64,000 bases of DNA, taken from positions 1,186,642 to 1,250,641 of the forward strand of contig NZ_HG964937.1 of NCBI RefSeq assembly GCF_000613245.1, read 5' to 3'. A model generated the notes under the pieces. That model saw only the letters and a program-made list of their open reading frames with translations, did no database searches and was not told the DNA's origin. This DNA comes from Mycobacterium asiaticum DSM 44297. GTDB taxonomy: Bacteria; Actinomycetota; Actinomycetes; Mycobacteriales; Mycobacteriaceae. Shown piece after piece: positions 42,530-51,100 of the stretch. The stretch's first letter is position 1. Each line of letters opens with the position of its first letter. The translations under genes and the position numbers were made by a program.

Positions 42530-44131
42530 GTGACGCCGACTTCCACCAGGCTGCTGATCAACGGCCGGGTGCACAGCCCCAGCCACCCGGACGCCACCGC
42601 GATGGCGGTGCGGGGCGATGTCATCGCGTGGCTGGGCAGCGACGAGGTGGGCCGCGATCAGTTCCCGGACGCCGATGTGCAGGACCTCGACGGCGCATTC
42701 GTGGCACCGGGCTTCGTCGACAGCCACATCCATCTGAGCGCCACCGGCCTGGCGATCAGCGGCCTCGACCTGCGCCCCGCCGGATCGCGGCAGCACTTCC
42801 TGCGGCTGCTCACCGATTACGCGAAAGCCCACCCGGGACAGCCGATATGGGGGCACGGCTGGGACGAGTCGACGTGGCCCGACAGCACCGCCCCCAGCAC
42901 CGACGACCTGGATGCGGCGTTGGGTGATCGGCCCGCCTACCTGGCCCGGGTGGACGTGCACTCCGCGGTGGCGTCGTCGGCCCTGAGCCGGCTCGTCCCC
43001 GGCCTTGCCGACGCCACCGGATTCAACCCGCAGCGACCGCTGACCGCCGACGCGCACCACCTGGCACGCAAGACCGCCCGAGAACTGCTCACCAACGCCC
43101 AACTCGCCGACGCCCGCGCCGCGGCGCTGCAGGCGCTGGCTGCGGCGGGCGTCGTCGCGGTGCACGAATGCGCCGGCCCGCAGATCGGGGGCCTGGACGA
43201 CTGGCTGCAGATAAACGCACTCCCAAACGGCGTCGAAGTGATCGGGTACTGGGGTGAAGCGGTCGCCACGGCGGCGCAGGCGCGCGCGCTGATCGCCGAG
43301 ACCGGCGCGCGCGGCCTGGCGGGCGACCTGTTCGTCGACGGGGCGCTGGGATCGCGCACCGCCTGGCTGCACGAACCGTACGCCGACGCACCGGGGTGCA
43401 CCGGCACCCGCCATATCGATCCCGACACCATCGAAACCCACCTACGGGTGTGTACCCAGGCTGAGGTGACGGCCGGCTTTCATGTGATTGGGGACGCGGC
43501 GGTGTCGGCGGTCGTCGACGCTCTCGAACGGGTCGTCGCCGACCATGGCGTGGCCGCCGTCGCCCGTTGCGGGCATCGCCTTGAGCATCTCGAGATGGTC
43601 AGCGCCGAACAGGCGGCGAAGTTGGGGTCGTGGGGCGTCATCGCAAGCGTTCAGCCGAATTTCGACGCGTTGTGGGGTGGCGACGACGGCATGTATGCGC
43701 AGCGGCTCGGTCCCGATCGAGGTTGCCGGCTCAACCCGCTCGCACTGTTAGCATCCCAAGGCGTGCCCCTCGCCTTCGGTTCCGACGCGCCTGTGACCGG
43801 CTTCGAGCCGTGGGGGAGCGTCCGCGCTGCGGTCCGGCACCGCACGCCGGGCAGCGCGGTGTCCGCCCGGGCGGCATTTGCCGCGGCCACCCGGGGCGGC
43901 TGGCGAGCCAGCGGGGTCCGCGACGGCGTCACCGGCACCCTGGTCCCCGGCGCGCCAGCCTCGTATGCCGTGTGGGATGCCGGCGTGTTGGACGTCAGCG
44001 CACCCCGCGACGACGTGCAACGCTGGTCGACCGACCCCCGATCCAGGGTGCCCGCCTTGCCACGGCTGGACGCGGACGCCTTGCCGCGATGCCGCCAGAC
44101 CGTGCATCGGGGTGCGGTCATCTATGGCTAG
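42530..44131 (+). CDS. Amidohydrolase family 3 (YtcJ-like) protein (Rv2052c-like)
   Basis: The 533-residue metal-dependent hydrolase has the N-terminal small beta-domain, then the metal motif GAFVAPGFVDSHIHLS (His-x-His), a Lys-free barrel with FVDGALGSRTAWL, FHVIGDAAV, CGHRLEHLEM and the Asp motif LAFGSDAPVTGFEPW. It would hydrolyse an amide or related C-N bond; the substrate is unknown. It heads a unit with lnt (8-bp overlap) and ppm1 (ATGA overlap), the order found in M. tuberculosis (Rv2052c-Rv2051c). Confidence 0.87.
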   Translation: MTPTSTRLLINGRVHSPSHPDATAMAVRGDVIAWLGSDEVGRDQFPDADVQDLDGAFVAPGFVDSHIHLSATGLAISGLDLRPAGSRQHFLRLLTDYAKAHPGQPIWGHGWDESTWPDSTAPSTDDLDAALGDRPAYLARVDVHSAVASSALSRLVPGLADATGFNPQRPLTADAHHLARKTARELLTNAQLADARAAALQALAAAGVVAVHECAGPQIGGLDDWLQINALPNGVEVIGYWGEAVATAAQARALIAETGARGLAGDLFVDGALGSRTAWLHEPYADAPGCTGTRHIDPDTIETHLRVCTQAEVTAGFHVIGDAAVSAVVDALERVVADHGVAAVARCGHRLEHLEMVSAEQAAKLGSWGVIASVQPNFDALWGGDDGMYAQRLGPDRGCRLNPLALLASQGVPLAFGSDAPVTGFEPWGSVRAAVRHRTPGSAVSARAAFAAATRGGWRASGVRDGVTGTLVPGAPASYAVWDAGVLDVSAPRDDVQRWSTDPRSRVPALPRLDADALPRCRQTVHRGAVIYG

Positions 44132-46133
44132 CGGACGGCACAGCCGGGGACCGCGACGGGTAGCGCGGGACGAAGCCGACCGGCCGGAACTTCCCGATCC
44201 CGAACCGACCCCCCAGCAACCTTTGGACGATTTGCCGGCCAAGGCGCTCGAGGATTTGCCGCTGGCAGCACCCGAGGATCCGCCGGCCAGGCCGGGCCTG
44301 GGCCGCAGAGCGCTGGAGCGGATACCCGACATGTTCGTTGCGCTGCGCCCGCGGCTGGCCCGATTGGCGGTCGCCCTGGTCGCCGGCTGGCTGATGTACG
44401 CCAGCTTCCCCTCGCTGAATTGGTGGTGGGCCGCCGTCGTGGCGATCGCATTGCTGACCTGGGTCCTGGTGCATCCCGCTACTACGCCGGCGGGCGGGCT
44501 GGGCTACGGATTCCTGTTCGGCTTGGCGTTCTATGTGCCGCTGCTGCCGTGGATCAGCACGCTGGTGGGCACGATGCCCTGGTTGGTGCTGGCGACCGCT
44601 TGTGCCTGCTTTCCGGCTCTCTTCGGTTTGCTTGCGGTCGTCGTCCGTCGGCTGCCGGGCTGGCCGGTTTGGTTCGCGGTGCTCTGGGGCGCTCAGGAAT
44701 GGCTGAAATCGATCTTCCCGTTTGGCGGATTCCCCTGGGGGTCGGTGGCCTTCGGGCAGGCACAAGGCCCCTTGCTGCCGCTGGTTCAGCTCGGCGGAGT
44801 GGCGCTGCTGTCCACCTCGGTGGTGCTGGTCGGGACCAGCATGACGGCGATTGCGCTGGAAATCGGAGCCTGGCTACGTGCCGGGGGCGCCAGCCGCGCC
44901 AAAGCCGACGCAGCCGACAAAGCCGGCAAAGCCGACAAAGCCGACACAGCCGACAAAGCCGGCATAGAGGACAAAGCCGGCACAACGAAGCCGCCGGCGG
45001 TCATGCTGCCGGGCCTGAGCATTTGCCTGGTGTTGCTGGCCGCGATCATGGTCTGGCCGCAGGTGCGCCACGCCGGGGTGGGCGCCGGCGGCGAGCCGAG
45101 CATCACCGTTGCCGTCGTACAGGGCAACGTGCCTCGTCTCGGCCTGGATTTCAACGCTCAGCGCCGCGCTGTGCTCGACAACCACGTCAACCAGACGCTG
45201 CGGCTGGCCGAGGACGTGCAGGCCGGGGTCGCCCCGCAGCCGCGGTTCGTGATCTGGCCGGAGGACTCCTCCGACATCGATCCGTTCACCAACATCGACG
45301 CCGGCCAGCAGATCTCCAAGGCGGCCGGGGCGATCGGAGCGCCGATCCTGATCGGCACGGTGCTCGACGTGCCCGGGCGCATGAAAGAAACGCCTGAATA
45401 CACCAACACGATGATCGTCTGGAATCCCGGCAAGGGACCGGAGGGCCGCCACGACAAGGCGATCGTGCAACCGTTCGGTGAGTATCTGCCGATGCCCTGG
45501 CTGTTCCGGCATCTGTCCGGTTACGCCGATCGCGCCGGACACTTCGTGCCCGTCCCCGGGGACGGGGTGGTGCCCATCGCCGGGGTGCCGCTGGGCGTGG
45601 CGACCTGCTGGGAGGTGGTCTTCGACCGCGCGCCGCGCAAGTCCGTCCTCAACGGCGCCCAGCTGCTGGCCGTGCCGAGCAACAACGCCACCTTCACCAG
45701 GACGATGAGCGAGCAGCAGTTGGCGTTCGCGAAGGTGCGGGCCGTCGAGCACGACCGTTACGTCCTGGTGGCCGGCACCACCGGAATCAGTGCCGTCATC
45801 GCACCGGACGGCGGCGAACTGAAGCGCACGGAGTTTTTCGTGCCCGACTATCTGGACACTCAGGTGCGCCTGAAGACCCGGCTGACGCCGGCCACACGCT
45901 GGGCTCCGATCGTGCAGTGGGTGCTGGTGGGGACGGCTGGGGCACTGATTCTGGCGGCGATACGGCACAATGGTTGGTTCCCGGCGAGGTTCCCGCGTCC
46001 GATGCGCCGGCGGTCCCGGCCCAACGATGGGGACTCCGATCCGCCGTCAGCGAGCCAGGTGACCACCGCCAACGACGCCCCGCCCGACGAAGGCGAGGGA
46101 ACTCGAACCGGGCGAGATGAAGGAGCTACATGA
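44124..46133 (+). CDS. lnt: Apolipoprotein N-acyltransferase, stand-alone
   Basis: The 669-residue protein adds the N-acyl chain to lipoproteins. A polar N-tail (~70 residues) precedes about six TM helices, then an extracytoplasmic nitrilase-like domain with the full triad: Glu380 in VIWPEDSS, Lys445 in RHDKAIVQPFGEYLP and Cys495 in VATCWEVVF. A low-complexity Ala/Asp/Lys repeat lies at residues ~258-290 between TM segments. It ends with a TM helix and a charged tail. In M. tuberculosis Lnt and Ppm1 are one polypeptide (Rv2051c); here the lnt TGA overlaps the ppm1 ATG, so they are separate but coupled. Confidence 0.92.
   Translation: MASGRHSRGPRRVARDEADRPELPDPEPTPQQPLDDLPAKALEDLPLAAPEDPPARPGLGRRALERIPDMFVALRPRLARLAVALVAGWLMYASFPSLNWWWAAVVAIALLTWVLVHPATTPAGGLGYGFLFGLAFYVPLLPWISTLVGTMPWLVLATACACFPALFGLLAVVVRRLPGWPVWFAVLWGAQEWLKSIFPFGGFPWGSVAFGQAQGPLLPLVQLGGVALLSTSVVLVGTSMTAIALEIGAWLRAGGASRAKADAADKAGKADKADTADKAGIEDKAGTTKPPAVMLPGLSICLVLLAAIMVWPQVRHAGVGAGGEPSITVAVVQGNVPRLGLDFNAQRRAVLDNHVNQTLRLAEDVQAGVAPQPRFVIWPEDSSDIDPFTNIDAGQQISKAAGAIGAPILIGTVLDVPGRMKETPEYTNTMIVWNPGKGPEGRHDKAIVQPFGEYLPMPWLFRHLSGYADRAGHFVPVPGDGVVPIAGVPLGVATCWEVVFDRAPRKSVLNGAQLLAVPSNNATFTRTMSEQQLAFAKVRAVEHDRYVLVAGTTGISAVIAPDGGELKRTEFFVPDYLDTQVRLKTRLTPATRWAPIVQWVLVGTAGALILAAIRHNGWFPARFPRPMRRRSRPNDGDSDPPSASQVTTANDAPPDEGEGTRTGRDEGAT
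44899..44985 (+). repeat. In-gene repeat built on GCCGACAAA
   Basis: About nine imperfect 9-bp units related to AAAGCCGAC/GCCGACAAA/GCCGGCAAA run head to tail inside lnt and encode (A-D/G-K)n. The stretch lies in a hydrophilic loop before the last TM segment ahead of the catalytic domain. Copy number is likely variable. Confidence 0.65.
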
Positions 46134-46930
46134 CCACCGGTCACAGCGCGCCCGACCTGTCGGGCGCCGGTCCCAGCCAGCGCGTCCTGGTGATCATCCC
46201 CACCTACAACGAGCTGGAGAACCTGCCGCTGATTCACGAGCGCGTCAGGCAGGCCTGCCCCGACGTGCATGTCCTGGTCGTCGATGACAGCAGCCCAGAT
46301 GGCACCGGCAAGCTCGCCGACGAGTTGGCGGCCGCCGACCCGGGCTGCACGCACGTGTTGCACCGGACCGTCAAGAACGGCCTGGGCGCGGCGTACCTGG
46401 AAGGTTTCGCCTGGGGCCTGAGCCGCGACTACGCGGTCCTGGTCGAGATGGACGCCGACGGCAGCCACGCGCCCGAGCAGTTGTACCGCCTGTTGGAGGC
46501 CGTCGACGCCGGCGCCGACCTGGCGATCGGTTCGCGCTACGTGCATGGCGGCGCGGTCCGGAACTGGCCGTGGCGGCGCTGGGCGCTGTCCTGGACGGCC
46601 AACACGTATTCACGCCTGGCGCTGGGCATCGGCGTCCACGACATCACGGCCGGCTACCGCGCCTATCGACGCGAAGTCCTGGAAGCCATCGACCTGGACA
46701 CCGTCGACTCCAAGGGCTACTGCTTCCAGATCGAGATGACGTGGCGCAGCGTCAACGCCAATTTCGCCGTTGTCGAGGTTCCGATCACCTTCACCGAGCG
46801 CGAGATCGGAGTCTCAAAAATGAGCGGATCCAACATTCGCGAGGCGCTGGTCAAGGTCGCCCAGTGGGGCTGGAAGGGCAGGGTCGAGCGCCGACGCAAC
46901 CGGTCCCGGTCAAGCGGCGCCCGCACCTGA
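46130..46930 (+). CDS. ppm1: Polyprenol-phosphate mannosyltransferase (DPM1-type)
   Basis: The 266-residue GT2 glycosyltransferase has VLVIIPTYNELENLPLI, VLVVDDSSPDGTGKLAD, YAVLVEMDADGSHAPEQL (the DxD-type motif) and GSRYVHGGAVRNWPWRRWALSWTAN. It moves mannose from GDP-mannose to polyprenyl phosphate, supplying LAM, PIM and glycoprotein mannosylation. It equals the C-terminal domain of the M. tuberculosis Rv2051c fusion. The ATG overlaps the lnt stop. It converges with rbpA, with an 8-bp gap. Confidence 0.93.
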   Translation: MTTGHSAPDLSGAGPSQRVLVIIPTYNELENLPLIHERVRQACPDVHVLVVDDSSPDGTGKLADELAAADPGCTHVLHRTVKNGLGAAYLEGFAWGLSRDYAVLVEMDADGSHAPEQLYRLLEAVDAGADLAIGSRYVHGGAVRNWPWRRWALSWTANTYSRLALGIGVHDITAGYRAYRREVLEAIDLDTVDSKGYCFQIEMTWRSVNANFAVVEVPITFTEREIGVSKMSGSNIREALVKVAQWGWKGRVERRRNRSRSSGART

Positions 46931-46938
46931 TTCGAGAG

Positions 46939-47274
46939 TTACCCGCGGCGGCGCGACCGGATCAGGTCGAGGCGCTCCTTGAGCAATTCCTCGAGCTCCT
47001 CGACCGAGCGGCGCTCCAGCAGCATGTCCCAGTGGGTACGCGGCGGCTTGACCTTCTTCGGCTCGGGCAGGTCGCCCTCGATCAGGGTGCCCTCCATGCC
47101 ATTGCGGCACAGCCAGGTGCCGGGGATCTCGGCGTCGTCGGCGAACGGAACTTCGAACTCCTCGCCGTTCTCGGTGCGATAGCGGGCGATCTGCCGCGGG
47201 GCGAGGTCGTGATTGCGGTCGGTCTCATAGCTCACGGCTCCGAGGCGACTGCCTCGTAGGACACGATCAGCCAT
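46939..47274 (-). CDS. rbpA: RNA polymerase-binding protein RbpA
   Basis: The 111-residue protein starts MADRVLRGSRLGAVSYETDR and ends with KKVKPPRTHWDMLLERRSVEELEELLKERLDLIRSRR, the sigma-interacting segment. ATG 47274 is preceded by AAAGGAG. RbpA binds RNA polymerase and the principal sigma factors and stabilises open complexes; only actinobacteria have it. The longer open frame upstream is not RbpA sequence. Its neighbours match Rv2050 in M. tuberculosis. Confidence 0.95.
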   Translation of the reverse strand: MADRVLRGSRLGAVSYETDRNHDLAPRQIARYRTENGEEFEVPFADDAEIPGTWLCRNGMEGTLIEGDLPEPKKVKPPRTHWDMLLERRSVEELEELLKERLDLIRSRRRG

Positions 47275-47334
47275 TGGTGCTGCTCCTTTGGGTGCGGTGA
47301 GCGCGTGGTGCTCCCGTAGTGTGATTCTCCCTAA

Positions 47335-47355
47335 GCAAACGATAAGACCGTTTGC
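47335..47355. promoter_or_regulatory. Inverted repeat GCAAACG-N7-CGTTTGC in the rbpA divergent promoter region
   Basis: Perfect 7-bp arms lie in the 184-bp gap between rbpA and the divergent small Cys-rich gene, about 61 bp upstream of the rbpA start. The position suits an operator or an activator site acting on rbpA. No matching regulator is evident. Confidence 0.45.
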
Positions 47356-47444
47356 CCGAGTTCCCGTTCTCCATGATTCCTGCGCATGAACGACGCGATC
47401 ATCGGCGATCATCAATGATACCGGGATCGCGGCCGGGTTCGGAC

Positions 47445-47450
47445 TAAAGT
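47445..47450 (+). promoter_or_regulatory. Candidate -10 for leaderless Cys-rich gene
   Basis: TAAAGT (TANNNT) ends 8 nt before GTG 47459, with no ribosome-binding sequence between. Confidence 0.35.
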
Positions 47451-47458
47451 CTGCAGGC

Positions 47459-47809
47459 GTGAGTCGTCGGGTTCGGCCCCAGCCGTGTCGCTGGTGTGGA
47501 CGGGATGTCGCCGACGTGGGGATGGGCCGTCGTCGCCAGTACTGCCGGCAGTCCTGCCGGCAGCGGGCGTACGAGCAGCGGGCCATGATCACCCGCGGCG
47601 AAGTCGCGGCCCTGCCCGCCGATGCTGTGGTGTTGACCGCCGACGAGGCGGCCGACCTGTCGGACCGGGTTTACCAGGTCAGATGCGCGGCGGAGGACGT
47701 CGCCACCGCGCTCGACGAAGGTGCCGGCGCCGCCGAGTTGCGGGAACTCTGCGACGAATTGCTCCGCGCCGCCCGAGCCGCCGACGGCTGGCGGCGCGTG
47801 GGCGTCTGA
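47459..47809 (+). CDS. Small protein with N-terminal zinc-ribbon-like Cys motif (Rv2049c-like position)
   Basis: The 116-residue protein has a basic N-terminal region with PCRWCGRDV and RRRQYCRQSCRQRAYEQR, four Cys in a CxxC-CxxxC arrangement suggesting a small zinc knuckle, and then a helical acidic C-terminal region (AADLSDRVYQVRCAAEDVATALDEG). It may bind nucleic acid. It is divergent from rbpA and upstream of pks12, the location of Rv2049c in M. tuberculosis, though the protein there is shorter as I recall. Function unknown. Confidence 0.7.
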   Translation: MSRRVRPQPCRWCGRDVADVGMGRRRQYCRQSCRQRAYEQRAMITRGEVAALPADAVVLTADEAADLSDRVYQVRCAAEDVATALDEGAGAAELRELCDELLRAARAADGWRRVGV

Positions 47810-47854
47810 GCGCGCATAAGCGAACTCTTCGAACGCTGAAACGACAAGTAAAGG

Positions 47855-47860
47855 TACAGT
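47855..47860 (+). promoter_or_regulatory. Candidate -10 upstream of a 35-codon leader ORF and pks12
   Basis: TACAGT (TANNNT) ends 6 nt before ATG 47867, so transcription could start on that ATG. It lies 302 bp ahead of pks12 and could be the pks12 promoter. Confidence 0.38.
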
Positions 47861-47866
47861 CGCGCC

Positions 47867-47974
47867 ATGAACGGCGGCCCGGGTGTACAAGGGAGTACAG
47901 AGGGGACGCAGTGCATCGCGCATCCATCGGGTGGATGGCCGCGGCGCACGGGTGCCCAGCCGTTCCGTGTGTAG
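47867..47974 (+). CDS. Possible leaderless 35-aa upstream ORF before pks12
   Basis: ATG 47867 opens a 35-codon frame ending at TAG 47974. The product is Gly/Pro/Arg-rich (MNGGPGVQGSTEGTQ at the start). The only support is the start codon lying 6 nt after a TANNNT hexamer and its position in the 352-bp gap before pks12. It may be a translated leader influencing pks12 expression, or nothing. Confidence 0.3.
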   Translation: MNGGPGVQGSTEGTQCIAHPSGGWPRRTGAQPFRV

Positions 47975-48161
47975 CCGGGAGTATCGGACGTTTTGAAATC
48001 CAGCCAGAGTTGGCGATACTCACCAGCGAGATTCTTGGGTCGGAACGCCGCACGAAGCCGGTCGAGGAAGCAGCGACATCGCTTCGTGCAGCAACTTCCA
48101 TGACTCGGCGAGAGCCGTATCCGGCGGGTCAGAGACGACCAAAAAAAGCGAGGGGTTAGTA
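47975..48161. other. pks12 5' untranslated region
   Basis: This is the rest of the 352-bp gap ahead of pks12. It ends with AAAAAAAGCGAGGGG, a purine-rich ribosome-binding region just before ATG 48162. I see no gene or strong hairpin in it. Confidence 0.4.
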
Positions 48162-51100
48162 ATGGCTGATCAACTCCAGCATGCAACCGAAGCGTTGCGA
48201 AAAGCGCTGGTCCAGGTTGAGCGCCTGAAGCGCACCAACCGCGCGCTGCTGGAGCGGTCGAGCGAGCCGATCGCCATCGTCGGGATGTCCTGCCGCTTCC
48301 CCGGTGGAGTGGACTCCCCGGACGGCCTGTGGCAAATGGTCGCCGACGGCCGCGACGTGATCGCTGAATTCCCCACCGACCGCGGCTGGGATGTCGGCAG
48401 CCTCTTCGACCCCGACCCCGACTCCCCGCACAAGACCTACGCCAACACCGGGGGGTTTGTCGACGGCGTCGCCGACTTCGACCCCGCGTTCTTCGGCATC
48501 GCGCCCAGCGAGGCGCTGGCGATGGATCCCCAGCACCGGATGTTGTTGGAGCTGTCCTGGGAGGCACTGGAGCGGGCTGGAATTGACCCCGGCGGATTGC
48601 GGGGCAGCGCCACCGGTGTGTTTGCTGGAATCATCGCCCAGGGCTACGGAATGTTCGCCGAGGAGATCGAGGGCTACCGTCTGACCGGCATGACCTCCAG
48701 CGTCGCGTCCGGCCGGGTGTCCTATGTGCTGGGCCTGGAAGGCCCGGCGGTGTCGGTGGACACCGCATGCTCGTCCTCGCTGGTCGCGCTGCACATGGCA
48801 GTCCAGTCGCTACGCACCGGTGAGTGCGACCTGGCCCTGGCCGGCGGCGCGACCGTCAACGCCACCCCGACGGTCTTTGTCGAGTTCAGCCGGCACCGCG
48901 GCCTGGCGCCCGACGGGCGCTGCAAGGCTTACGCCGGGGCGGCCGACGGGGTCGGCTGGTCCGAGGGCGGGGCAATGCTGGTGGTGGAACGCCTCTCCGA
49001 CGCCCGCCGGCTCGGGCACCCGGTGCTTGCGGTGGTGCGCGGTTCGGCGGTGAACCAGGACGGCGCCTCCAACGGATTGACGGCGCCCAACGGTCCTTCC
49101 CAGCAGCGGGTGGTGCGGGCGGCGCTGGCCAACGCCGGTTTGACCGCGGCCGACGTGGATGTGGTCGAAGGCCACGGCACCGGAACAACTTTGGGCGATC
49201 CGATCGAGGCCCAGGCGCTGCTGGCCACCTACGGCCAGGACCGCAACCAGCCGCTGTGGCTGGGGTCGATCAAATCGAACATGGGTCACACGCAGGCCGC
49301 CGCCGGGGTGGCCGGGGTGATCAAGATGGTGCAGGCGATGCGCCACGAGCTGCTGCCCGCCACGCTGCACGTGGATGTGCCTTCGCCGCATGTGGATTGG
49401 TCGGCCGGGTCGGTGGAGTTGCTGGCGCAGGCGCGCCCCTGGACCACCGAGTCGGGCCGCAGTCGCCGTGCGGCGGTCTCGTCTTTCGGGATCAGCGGCA
49501 CCAACGCGCACGTGATCATCGAGTCGGTGCCGGCCGACGAACCGGTGCAGTCTCGGCCGGCGCCGGCGGTGGTGCCGTGGGTGATTTCGGCGAAGTCCGC
49601 CTCGGCGTTGGCGGGGCAGGCCGCACGGTTGGTCAAGCACCTGCGTGCCCGGCCCGAATTGGATATGGCCGATGTCGCCTGGACATTGGCTGGCCGCACC
49701 ACCTTCGAACACCGGGCCGTGGTGGTCGGCGCGGATCGCGAGCGGCTGCTGACCGGGCTTGACGAGCTGGCCGCGGGGGAGCTGAGTGAACTCAGTGAAC
49801 TGGTACGCGGAACGGCACGGCCGGCCGGCAAAACCGTGTTCGTCTTCCCCGGGCAGGGCTCGCAGTGGATCGGCATGGGTGTCGAATTACTGGACACCGC
49901 AACGGTTTTCGCAGAACAGATCGAGGCGTGTGCGGAAGCGTTCGCCGAATTCGTCGACTGGTCGCTGATCGAGGTGTTGCGTGGCGCGCCGGGTGCGCCC
50001 GGGCTCGATCGCGTCGACGTCGTGCAGCCAGTGCTGTTCGCGGTGATGGTGTCACTGGCCGAACTGTGGAAGTCGGTCGGAGTGCGCCCCGACGCCGTCA
50101 TCGGTCATTCGCAGGGCGAGATCGCCGCCGCCTACGTCGCCGGTGCGTTGTCCCTGCGCGACGCCGCCAAGGTGGTGACCCTGCGCAGCAAGTTGCTGAC
50201 CGGGCTGGCCGGGCCGGGCGGCATGGTTTCCATCGCCTGCGGTGTGGATCGGGCCCGGGAGTTGTTGGCGCCGTTCGGGAACCGCATCGACATCGCCGCG
50301 GTGAACGGCCGCTCGGCGGTCGTGGTGTCCGGCGAAGGTGCGGCGCTGGACGAGCTGATCCGGGTCTGCACCGAACAGGAACTCCGCGTCCGTCGGATCG
50401 ACGTGGACTACGCCTCGCACTCGGCCGAGGTCGAGGCGATTCGTGCCGACCTCGAGCAGGCACTGGCCGGCATCGAGCCCGCCTCGACGCGCACCGCCTT
50501 CTTCTCCACCGTGACCGGAAAGCGTTTGGACACAGCCGGTTTAGATGCCGAGTATTGGTACCGCAACATCCGCCAGCCCGTGCAACTCGACCAGGCCGTC
50601 CGCAGCGCCTGCGAGCAGGGCTACCGCGTCTTCGTCGAATCCAGTCCGCACCCGGCGCTGATCGCGGGCATCGAGGACACCGTCACCGATTGCCTCGGCG
50701 GCGACGCCGAGCCTGTCGTGATCCCCACCCTGGGCCGCGAGGACGGTGGTCTGCGGCGGTTCCTGTCGTCGGCCGCCGCGGCTTTCGTGGCCGGCGTGAC
50801 GGTGGATTGGCACGTTCCGGTGGCTGGTGGCCGCCTGGTCGACCTACCTACCTACGCCTTCGACAAGCGCCGGTTCTGGCTTTCGGGCGAGGGCGCGGGG
50901 GCCGACGCCTCAGGTCTGGGGTTGGCGGCCAGCGAGCACGCGTTGCTGCGCGCGGTCGTGGAGTTGCCCGCCTCCGGCGGGGTGGTGCTGACGGGCCGGC
51001 TGTCGGCCAGTGCGCAGGGGTGGCTGGCCGATCACGCGGTTTCGGGAATGGTTGTCTTCCCGGGGACGGGCTTCGTGGAGTTGGCGATCCGCGCCGGTGA

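Noticed and set aside
42443..43441. Upstream extension of the 44-aa gene into a 377-codon minus-strand frame
   Set aside because: It is antisense to the conserved amidohydrolase; only the terminal 44 codons have a ribosome-binding site and sensible composition.
46939..47592. Extended 217-aa version of RbpA starting at 47592
   Set aside because: The extra ~106 residues overlap the divergent Cys-rich gene and are not RbpA; ATG 47274 has AAAGGAG and gives the standard 111 residues.
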